From positions 3,286,001 through 3,350,000 of the forward strand of contig AP027304.1 of NCBI GenBank assembly GCA_036322835.1: a stretch of 64,000 bases of DNA, given 5' to 3'. The DNA is from Tenuifilaceae bacterium CYCD (GTDB lineage Bacteria; Bacteroidota; Bacteroidia; Bacteroidales; Tenuifilaceae). Position 1 is the stretch's first letter. Every line of letters begins with the position of its first letter. Positions 18,688 through 25,565 of this stretch are shown in pieces. The translations under genes were made by a program, and so were the position numbers. The notes beneath the pieces are model-generated. The model was not told the DNA's origin. It did no database searches and saw only the letters and a list, made by a program, of their open reading frames with translations.

Positions 18688-20325
18688 TTAGTTTTTCCGC
18701 TCAATCTCCTTCAGGTTATCCAACTTCTTAGTTTCGAGGAAGTACTGAATATCGCCCAAGTATTCCTTTACACGTTTATTGCCAAACTCGTAAACCTTAT
18801 TGGCTAGGCCATTTAGAAAATCGCGGTCGTGCGATACTACTATTAATGTACCATCGTAGTTCTGTAGCGCCTCTTTCAGAATATCCTTGGTGCGTAAATC
18901 CAAGTGGTTGGTTGGCTCATCCAGAATAAGCAGGTTAACTGGCGCAAGCAAAAGTTTTATCATTGCCAAACGGGTACGTTCTCCACCAGAAAGAACTTTT
19001 ACCTTTTTAGTCCAGCTATCACCACCAAACATAAATGCGCCCAGTAAATCCTTTATTTTAGTACGAATATCGCCTACAGCAACATCATCAATGGTTTGGT
19101 ATACTGTCACCTCCTCATCGAGGAGCGATGCCTCGTTCTGGGCAAAGTAGCCCACCATTACGTTATGACCTAAGCTAAGATTACCATCGTGGTCAATCTG
19201 CTTCATTATTGCCTTAACAAGGGTCGATTTACCCTCGCCATTCTTTCCCACAAAGGCAATCTTATCGCCACGTTCAAGCGTGAAAGTGGCGTTCTGGAAT
19301 ACCAAATGGTCGCCGTACGATTTTCCAACCCTATCAACAATTACAGGGTGATTTCCAGAGCGTGGCGATGGCGGGAAACGCAACTTCAGCGCCGATGTAT
19401 CCTCCTCGTCAATCTCCACCATATCAAGTTTATCCAGCATCTTAACCCTACTCTTAACCTGATTGGTTTTGGAGTAAGTTCCCTTAAAGCGCTCAATGAA
19501 CTCCTCGGTTTCGGCAATCATCTTTTGTTGCTCCTCCCAAGCCTTCTGCTGCTGAATGCGACGCTCCTTGCGCAACTCAAGGTACTTTGAGTAGTTTACC
19601 TTGTAATCGTATATCCGTCCAAGCGTAACCTCAATGGTACGATTGGTTATATTATCAACAAAAGCACGGTCGTGCGATATCACAATTACCGCCTTAGCAC
19701 TATTAATCAGAAAATCCTCCAACCACTGAATCGACTCAATATCCAAATGGTTTGTGGGCTCATCGAGCAGAATTAAATCGGGTTTCTTGAGCAGAATCTT
19801 GGCCAACTCAATACGCATACGCCAACCTCCGCTGAAATCGCTCGTAGGGCGATTAAAATCCTCGCGTACAAAGCCTAAACCTATTAGAATCTTCTCAACC
19901 TCGGCCTGATAGTTCACCTCCTCAATGGAGTAAAACTTTTCGCTTAATGTGGTAACATCCTCAATCAGCTTATAGTACTCTGGCGACTCGTAGTCGGTTC
20001 TGCTGGCCAATTCGGCATTCATAGCCTCAATTTTGGCCTCCATCTCAAAAATATGAGCAAACGCCTGCGATGTCTCCTCAAAAACCGACATCTTATTATC
20101 GGTCATCAAGTGCTGAGGCAGATAGGCAATAACAGCATCGTTGGGAGCTGAAACCACTCCACGGGATGGCGTCCTCTCCCCTGCCAAAATCTTGAGCAGG
20201 GTCGATTTTCCTGCACCGTTCTTACCCATCAGCGCAATTCTATCCTTCTCGTTAATTGCAAACGAGATATCCTTAAAAAGCGTAGTACCGCCAAACTCTA
20301 CCGCTAATCCGTCAACTGAAATCAT
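18688..20325 (-). CDS. ABC-F family ATPase (ribosome-associated type)
   Basis: 545 residues, two ATPase domains and no membrane helices. Walker A motifs are GKNGAGKST and GKNGEGKST, signatures FSGGWRMRIELAK and LSGGERTRLAM, and Walker B LILLDEPTNHLD / LLILDEPTNHLD. The linker between them is a charged helical hairpin (ERRIQQQKAWEEQQKMIAETEEF) typical of ABC-F proteins that enter the ribosomal E site. Closest by layout to the YbiT/Uup-type housekeeping members; no long antibiotic-resistance domain is evident, so a resistance role is not supported. A TATCTTTG box lies just upstream. Confidence 0.92.
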   Translation of the reverse strand: MISVDGLAVEFGGTTLFKDISFAINEKDRIALMGKNGAGKSTLLKILAGERTPSRGVVSAPNDAVIAYLPQHLMTDNKMSVFEETSQAFAHIFEMEAKIEAMNAELASRTDYESPEYYKLIEDVTTLSEKFYSIEEVNYQAEVEKILIGLGFVREDFNRPTSDFSGGWRMRIELAKILLKKPDLILLDEPTNHLDIESIQWLEDFLINSAKAVIVISHDRAFVDNITNRTIEVTLGRIYDYKVNYSKYLELRKERRIQQQKAWEEQQKMIAETEEFIERFKGTYSKTNQVKSRVKMLDKLDMVEIDEEDTSALKLRFPPSPRSGNHPVIVDRVGKSYGDHLVFQNATFTLERGDKIAFVGKNGEGKSTLVKAIMKQIDHDGNLSLGHNVMVGYFAQNEASLLDEEVTVYQTIDDVAVGDIRTKIKDLLGAFMFGGDSWTKKVKVLSGGERTRLAMIKLLLAPVNLLILDEPTNHLDLRTKDILKEALQNYDGTLIVVSHDRDFLNGLANKVYEFGNKRVKEYLGDIQYFLETKKLDNLKEIERKN

Positions 20326-20347
20326 CTACCTCTAAAAATTTAAGCCG

Positions 20348-20355
20348 CAAAGATA
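20348..20355 (-). promoter_or_regulatory. Putative ABC-F gene -7 box (TATCTTTG)
   Basis: Minus-strand TATCTTTG, an exact TAnnTTTG match, 22 bases before the ATG at 20325. Confidence 0.55.
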
Positions 20356-20385
20356 GACAATTAGTTAATAGTTAAAGGCTAAACC

Positions 20386-20476
20386 TTAAAAGATAAGAGT
20401 TAAAGTTTGTTGAAGACGGGAATGAAGGCTAATGCATGATTTATTACAAAGAAGCACGCGGTGAAATCGCGCGCCA
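20386..20476. repeat. Left copy of an imperfect ~85-90 bp direct repeat flanking HepT/MntA
   Basis: This copy shares with 21401-21485 the blocks TTAAAAGA, GAGTTAAAGTTTGTTGAAG, AATGAAGGCTAATG and GAAGCACGCG..AAATCGCGCGC in the same order and orientation. The last block is a hairpin (AGCACGCGGT facing ATCGCGCGCC). The two copies bracket the toxin-antitoxin genes and the hairpin cluster. Confidence 0.75.
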
Positions 20477-20492
20477 ACTATGAGCAAGTGCA

Positions 20493-20828
20493 TTATTCAT
20501 TGAGAAGAGCAGCAGTTTCCTGCCTTAATTTTATTAAGTCATTAGCAACAATCGCCCAAATAATATCTTCGGAAACAGAATCGTATCCGTGAATTATACG
20601 GTTCCTCGTATCAACAATCTTTCGTGCGTTAGTGATTCTAATTTCTGGATGTACCTTGAGTATTCGACTTACGGCTTCCCCAATTATTTCAATATTTCTT
20701 TCGATTGCTTTTCTTGCCTTCAAGTCTTTTTGAAATTCATAAAAGTTTCTCTTTTCGGGCAAAAACAGTTCAATTTCATCAATGGATTGTATAATGTCTT
20801 CAAGCCAAGTTAGGACTTCCATTTCCAT
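20493..20828 (-). CDS. hepT: HepT-like HEPN ribonuclease toxin (DUF86)
   Basis: About 112 residues from ATG 20828; the frame is open from 20858, so a start there or at 20822 is possible. HEPN fold with the RX4-6H catalytic motif RNRIIHGYDSV near the C-terminus, preceded by an ERNIEIIGEAVSRI helix characteristic of DUF86/HepT. It would cleave RNA, or be silenced by AMPylation of the Tyr after the motif (HGY), when its MNT partner acts. The gene overlaps the end of the upstream nucleotidyltransferase gene, the usual translational coupling of the type VII pair. Confidence 0.88.
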   Translation of the reverse strand: MEMEVLTWLEDIIQSIDEIELFLPEKRNFYEFQKDLKARKAIERNIEIIGEAVSRILKVHPEIRITNARKIVDTRNRIIHGYDSVSEDIIWAIVANDLIKLRQETAALLNE

Positions 20829-21123
20829 ATATTTGAACTTTTGTGCGTTCGATTTCACTTTTCAGGTATCTATTCCTAATGGCCTTTTGCTCTAAAAGGT
20901 CTATCTGCCTTTTAAGGATTTCTTCGAGTTGAAACTTAAGGTTAAAATATTTGTCGGAGTATGAAATCGGATCGTTTTCATCGATGTCTACAACTAAGTC
21001 AATATCGCTATCCGCTCTGAATTTTTCAGTTGTAACTGAACCGAAAGCAAATAGAGCTCTAACTTTGTTTAGTTCACAAAGTCTTTTGATTTGGTCAATA
21101 TGTAGGCTTATTATGCTATTCAT
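20800..21123 (-). CDS. mntA: MntA-type minimal nucleotidyltransferase antitoxin
   Basis: About 107 residues. The polymerase-beta-type site FGSVTTEKFRADSDIDLVVD fits GS-X(9-11)-D-X-D; the later metal carboxylate lies near RQIDLLEQ. In known HepT/MntA pairs this protein AMPylates the toxin's Tyr to neutralise it. The frame opens at 21144, but a TATCTTTG -7 box at 21131-21138 lies between, so ATG 21123 (MNSIISLHIDQIKRL) is chosen. First gene of a two-gene operon. Confidence 0.88.
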   Translation of the reverse strand: MNSIISLHIDQIKRLCELNKVRALFAFGSVTTEKFRADSDIDLVVDIDENDPISYSDKYFNLKFQLEEILKRQIDLLEQKAIRNRYLKSEIERTKVQIYGNGSPNLA

Positions 21124-21130
21124 AGCAATA

Positions 21131-21138
21131 CAAAGATA
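21131..21138 (-). promoter_or_regulatory. Putative mntA-hepT -7 box (TATCTTTG)
   Basis: Minus-strand TATCTTTG only 7 bases before the chosen ATG, implying a leaderless or nearly leaderless message. The match also rules out the more upstream start. Confidence 0.45.
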
Positions 21139-21222
21139 ATACAATTTGGCTTAAAGAGCAACATCGTTTAATAGTCCCCGTTTGGTCGAGGCTGTAAAAA
21201 GAAATAAACGAAACGTGTTTGG

Positions 21223-21368
21223 CGGTTGGCTGTGCCACCGTCGAACTATCGAAAGCAGGCTGTGCCTGCTATTTTTGAAACAATATCACTGGAAAACTTA
21301 CATTTAGCGATAAACCGGGCAGAGCCCGAAGAGACAGGTTCGACTGAGGCACATAGCCTCATCCGAAC
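21223..21368. repeat. Cluster of four small palindromes
   Basis: Between mntA and mnmE there are four hairpins: CGGTTGGC-TGT-GCCACCG (21223-21240, one bulged T), AGCAGGC-TGT-GCCTGCT (21254-21270, perfect 7 bp), CGGGC-AGA-GCCCG (21316-21328), and GTTCG-3nt-GAGGC-ACATA-GCCTC-3nt-CGAAC (21338-21368, two stacked stems). The GC-rich arms stand out from the AT-rich surroundings. The rest of 21145-21519 holds no gene I can support. Confidence 0.65.
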
Positions 21369-21400
21369 AAGGGATTTCGTGAGAAGTTAAACGTGAATCG

Positions 21401-21485
21401 TTAAAAGAAAGAGTTAAAGTTTGTTGAAGGCGTAAATGAAGGCTAATGAATAAATTATAGAAGCACGCGATAAAATCGCGCGCTA
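21401..21485. repeat. Right copy of the direct repeat flanking HepT/MntA
   Basis: Partner of 20386-20476 with the same blocks in the same order; its hairpin is AGCACGCGAT-AAA-ATCGCGCGCT with one mismatch. It ends about 35 bases before the mnmE promoter box. Confidence 0.75.
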
Positions 21486-21519
21486 GCAACCTAGTTAAAC
21501 AACTATCAACTAAAGACAC

Positions 21520-21527
21520 TATCTTTG
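21520..21527 (+). promoter_or_regulatory. mnmE -7 box (TATCTTTG)
   Basis: TATCTTTG, exact TAnnTTTG, 18 bases before ATG 21546. It overlaps the in-frame TTG at 21525, which therefore cannot be the start. Confidence 0.55.
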
Positions 21528-21545
21528 CAGAAAATTCAGATTTTG

Positions 21546-22946
21546 ATGCTCGACGATTCCACCATAGTTGCCATAGCCACACCCACAGGAATGGGCGCCA
21601 TTGCGGTTATCCGCCTTAGCGGTAAGGATTCTATTGCCATTGCCGATACTGTTTTTCAATCATCGAACAAAGGCAAAAAACTTGCCACTCAAAAGCCTTA
21701 CACCATTCATTACGGCTCAGTTTTGGATAATGGTAGGGTGCTGGACGATGTGCTGGTGAGTATATTCAAAGCTCCTCACTCCTACACTGGCGAAGATAGC
21801 ATTGAGATATCGTGCCACGGCTCGGTAGTTATTCAGCAGCAGATTCTGGAGTTGCTCATAAAAAGCGGTGCACGACTTGCCAAACCTGGCGAATTTACAC
21901 TGCGCGCTTTCCTAAACGGTAAAATTGACCTATCGCAGGCCGAGGCCATTGCCGACCTTATTGCATCGTCGAGCGAGGCTGCGCGCAGAGTTGCTTTACA
22001 GCAAATGCGTGGTGGATTCTCCGATAAGCTCAAAATCCTACGCGAGCAGTTGCTACAATTCACAGCGCTTATTGAACTGGAATTGGATTTCAGCGATGAG
22101 GATGTTGAGTTTGCCGATAGAAGTCAACTGGAGCAGCTTATCAATGGAATTCTTGCAGAGATAAACCGATTAATCGACTCGTTCAGTCACGGTAACGCCA
22201 TAAAAACAGGTATTCCAGTTACCATTGCAGGTAAACCCAACGTGGGTAAATCCACACTACTAAACCGTTTGCTCAACGAGGAAAAGGCCATTGTATCGGA
22301 AATTGCAGGTACAACCCGCGATTCCATTGAGGATACAATCCATTTAGGAGGTATCAACTTTAGGTTTATTGATACCGCTGGGCTACGCCACACCTCCGAC
22401 ACCATTGAGTCCATTGGAATTGAGCGTGCGCTCAACAAAATAGAACAGGCCACAGTGGTGCTTTACCTGCTAGATGCCCAGGAAACTATGACCGATTGCC
22501 TTGAGACAATATCGGAGTTCAGGCCCAAACTAACCAACGAGCAAAGCCTGATTGTGCTTGTTAATAAGGAGGATAAATCCAACCCACAACATACAATTGA
22601 CCTAGTAACTGCCATTAACAAGCAGTTTGGCTGTAAGTCAATTTCTATATCGGCAAAAGGAGGACGAAATATCGAACTTCTAACTCAAATCCTAATTGAA
22701 ATTGGACTAAGCGGTCAACCCGAGAATGAAGATGTGGTAGTTACCAACGCCCGCCACTACGATTCGCTTATAAACACCCAGAAAAACCTAAATCAGGCAC
22801 TTGTTGGGCTAAAATCCAATATCTCGGGTGATTTACTGGCCATTGATATCCGTCAGGCCATTTACCATTTGGGTGAGATAACTGGCGAGATAACTAACAA
22901 TGAGGTGCTCGGGTATATTTTCTCCAAGTTTTGCATCGGAAAGTAA
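21546..22946 (+). CDS. mnmE: tRNA modification GTPase MnmE
   Basis: 466 residues from ATG 21546 (MLDDSTIVAIATPTGMGAIA). With MnmG it installs the cmnm5 group on the wobble uridine of several tRNAs. The N-terminal tetrahydrofolate-binding domain (HSYTGEDSIEISCHGS, RAFLNGKIDLSQAEA) is followed by the helical domain and an inserted G domain: GKPNVGKSTLLNRLL (G1), AGTTRD (G2), DTAGLR (G3) and a NKED-type G4. The C-terminus ends in the invariant FCIGK, whose Cys is functionally required. The frame also opens seven codons earlier at a TTG lying inside the promoter box; that start is rejected. Confidence 0.96.
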   Translation: MLDDSTIVAIATPTGMGAIAVIRLSGKDSIAIADTVFQSSNKGKKLATQKPYTIHYGSVLDNGRVLDDVLVSIFKAPHSYTGEDSIEISCHGSVVIQQQILELLIKSGARLAKPGEFTLRAFLNGKIDLSQAEAIADLIASSSEAARRVALQQMRGGFSDKLKILREQLLQFTALIELELDFSDEDVEFADRSQLEQLINGILAEINRLIDSFSHGNAIKTGIPVTIAGKPNVGKSTLLNRLLNEEKAIVSEIAGTTRDSIEDTIHLGGINFRFIDTAGLRHTSDTIESIGIERALNKIEQATVVLYLLDAQETMTDCLETISEFRPKLTNEQSLIVLVNKEDKSNPQHTIDLVTAINKQFGCKSISISAKGGRNIELLTQILIEIGLSGQPENEDVVVTNARHYDSLINTQKNLNQALVGLKSNISGDLLAIDIRQAIYHLGEITGEITNNEVLGYIFSKFCIGK

Positions 22947-22966
22947 CCAGCATTTTACTTTACAGC

Positions 22967-25378
22967 TTAATTAGGAAGCGAAAAGGTAAATATACTACCC
23001 TCGCCTAACTTACTTTCGACCCATATTTTGCCATCATGCTTTTCGACAAATTCCTTGCAAACTAACAACCCAAGTCCAGTTCCCCTTTCGTTGGCTGTTC
23101 CTCTCTGCGATTTACTATTGGATAAACCAAATAAGTTGCTTTTAATCTCCTCGGTCATTCCAACGCCATAGTCGTGAACATTAATCTCGATACTATCTTT
23201 AAAACTTAAAGAATAAATATCTACTTTACTATTAGGATTGCTATATTTTATTGCATTGGTTAGCAGGTTCCGAATAATGATTCTTAACAAATAGCTATCG
23301 GCTTTTACCATTAATTTATTATTGAACGAATTGATAATGATATTCTTTTTTTGGGCAACGTAAAATACATTCTCAATCTCTTCACTAATAATCGCGTCTA
23401 AGTCAATCGGTTTAGGATTAAACGTTAGCATTCCTCGCTGCGTATTTGCCCAATTCAGCAAATTCTCCAGTAATGAATTTAAATTAGTGGCAGATGAATG
23501 AATACAGTTAGAGTACTCTCCTATTTTATGCGTTTCATAGGACTCATGATTATTCACCAATAGTTCAGAAAATCCAATAACAGCATTAAGAGGATTCCGA
23601 AGATCATGGGCTATAATTGAAAAGAGTTTGTCTTTGGTCGAATTAGCCTCCGCAATTTGAATCTGGGCAATTTTACGATCGGTAATATCCTTCATGAAAC
23701 CGATCATTTCGATCGGCATGCCATCAGCATCAACTTTTACAACTTTTACTGAGGCCAATACCCACTTAATTTCTCCACTCTTGGTAATCATACGGTGTTC
23801 AAACGAATTGGCATCGTTTTCCTTTACCATACTCTCTTTTATATGATTTATTACCGTTTCTTTATCATCGGGGTGCAAAAATGATTGCATTATTGAATCA
23901 GTTGGAACTACAGATAATTCTTCCTTTGTAAATCCTAGCATATTAGCCCAAACTTCGTCAATTACTGTAGTATTTTTCGAAAAATCGGTAAACCAAAAGC
24001 CTATCCCTCCTGATCTTAGAACCATATCAAGATACTCTTTAAACTTTGTTGCTTTTTGCTCGGACTGCTTTTGAATGGTTATATCTCTAGCAATTCCCCT
24101 TAATCCTACAAAATCACCCTTATCATTAAAAATCAGGCTTGTACTTATATCAACATTGATTTCTTTTCCATTTTGCCCGTGTATTGCCTTTACCTCAAAT
24201 GCAATTACCGGCTGTAGGTTTTTAACATCCTCGGCAAAGCGCTTGCTCACTCGTTCTATCTCACTGGGTGCTAACAGATCGAAAAAACGCATACCATATA
24301 ATTCCTGGGGTTTATACCCAAAAATACTTAACGATTGAGGGCTTACATATACAAACCTTCCGTCTGGTAGTATTTCCCATGTTAAATTAGGACTTGTTTC
24401 AACCAAAGAGCGGAACTTTTCCTCACTTTCAATAAGTTTTTGCTCATTCTTCTTTATCTGTGTTATATCTCTAATTATAAAGATAATACCATACGGAATA
24501 CTACTTTCATCGCGAAGGACATCGCCATTCACACCACAGAAAGCATCCTCAGATCCATTAATACTTAATTTATACTGCTCTAATCCCAATTGTTTTTCGA
24601 ACATTAGTTTGATATTCCGTTCTGCTTTCGGTCGATCCTCTGGGGATATTATGCTGAGCAAATTTCTGCCGATATAACTTTCAGAAGTATATTTACCTAT
24701 AATATCTAAACCCTTATCGTTAATAAAGTTTATATACCCGTCGACATCAGTTTGGATAAAAATATCAGGTATGGTATAAATAATTTTTTTGTAAAGGAGC
24801 TTACTCTCTCGGAGCTGGTTCTCAATTTGTTTTTGTAGCGAGATATCGGTTATTGAGCATTGATATCCATGCATTCTACCTCTTTCATCCTTAAGAGCAA
24901 TTGCAGAAACCAATGCATCGAAACATTCGCCATCCTTTTTTACAAATCTACAAGGACTATCCTTATAGAATCCCACTCTAAACAATTCTTGGGAACACAC
25001 CTCTTTGAAGTATGTCTTTGATTCATCGGCTAAAAAATCGAAAATGCTACGTCCAATGACCTCATTCTTGCCGAACCCAAAGTTTTCAAGCCAATAATTG
25101 CTCACCCCTGTTAATCTTCCAGCATTATCTGCATTAAGAAGCATTACAGGAATATGATCAAATCTATTATCCTTAAATAATCGTACTGCTCTTCTCCAAA
25201 CAACAAGAGCAAATGCAATGGCAAATAGAATTACAAGGAATAGAATAACCGCAAAGCTTATTTCATTTAGAGTTAAAACTCTTACTAAAGATGTTTCTAG
25301 TGCAACAAAAACAACAAAAATGAATAAAATCTGTACAATTTTATTCCTATAAAGTTCCCCAACAATAAATCCCCTCAT
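22967..25378 (-). CDS. Membrane multi-PAS histidine kinase
   Basis: 803 residues. Two N-terminal membrane helices (~12-32 and ~40-62) have almost no periplasmic loop, so sensing is by the PAS domains. Four PAS modules follow (~75-190, ~195-315, ~320-440, ~445-565), several ending in a PAC-type GI..DIT or GFMKDITDR segment. HisKA has His591 in IIAHDLRNPLNAVIGF, the HDLRNPL subtype of sensor kinases rather than the SHEIRTP type of the hybrid kinases nearby. HATPase_c carries HDYGVGM and GTGLGLLVCKEF. No receiver domain. A cognate regulator is not adjacent. Confidence 0.9.
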   Translation of the reverse strand: MRGFIVGELYRNKIVQILFIFVVFVALETSLVRVLTLNEISFAVILFLVILFAIAFALVVWRRAVRLFKDNRFDHIPVMLLNADNAGRLTGVSNYWLENFGFGKNEVIGRSIFDFLADESKTYFKEVCSQELFRVGFYKDSPCRFVKKDGECFDALVSAIALKDERGRMHGYQCSITDISLQKQIENQLRESKLLYKKIIYTIPDIFIQTDVDGYINFINDKGLDIIGKYTSESYIGRNLLSIISPEDRPKAERNIKLMFEKQLGLEQYKLSINGSEDAFCGVNGDVLRDESSIPYGIIFIIRDITQIKKNEQKLIESEEKFRSLVETSPNLTWEILPDGRFVYVSPQSLSIFGYKPQELYGMRFFDLLAPSEIERVSKRFAEDVKNLQPVIAFEVKAIHGQNGKEINVDISTSLIFNDKGDFVGLRGIARDITIQKQSEQKATKFKEYLDMVLRSGGIGFWFTDFSKNTTVIDEVWANMLGFTKEELSVVPTDSIMQSFLHPDDKETVINHIKESMVKENDANSFEHRMITKSGEIKWVLASVKVVKVDADGMPIEMIGFMKDITDRKIAQIQIAEANSTKDKLFSIIAHDLRNPLNAVIGFSELLVNNHESYETHKIGEYSNCIHSSATNLNSLLENLLNWANTQRGMLTFNPKPIDLDAIISEEIENVFYVAQKKNIIINSFNNKLMVKADSYLLRIIIRNLLTNAIKYSNPNSKVDIYSLSFKDSIEINVHDYGVGMTEEIKSNLFGLSNSKSQRGTANERGTGLGLLVCKEFVEKHDGKIWVESKLGEGSIFTFSLPN

Positions 25379-25565
25379 ATATCTTGCAGTAAATGATGTA
25401 TTATATCGAAGAAAACTAAATTTGTTTCGGAATTAATGCTAATTTATATCACCATTAATAGTAAATAACAGTCCTCTTCTTACTTGAATAAGAAACGTAA
25501 ATTCTTAGCAAAAATTATGATGGGTATTGTTAGGTTTGCCTATTTCGCTTTAAAACCTAATCTTT

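Noticed and set aside
20326-20492. Possible small RNA gene upstream of the ABC-F gene
   Set aside because: The only structure is the hairpin of the direct repeat; nothing resembles a known RNA family.
21525-21545. TTG start for mnmE
   Set aside because: The TTG lies in the TATCTTTG promoter box; the ATG at 21546 gives the standard N-terminus.
21304-21582. Minus-strand 92-residue ORF across the hairpin cluster
   Set aside because: It runs through palindromes, one direct repeat and the mnmE start, and shows no domain.
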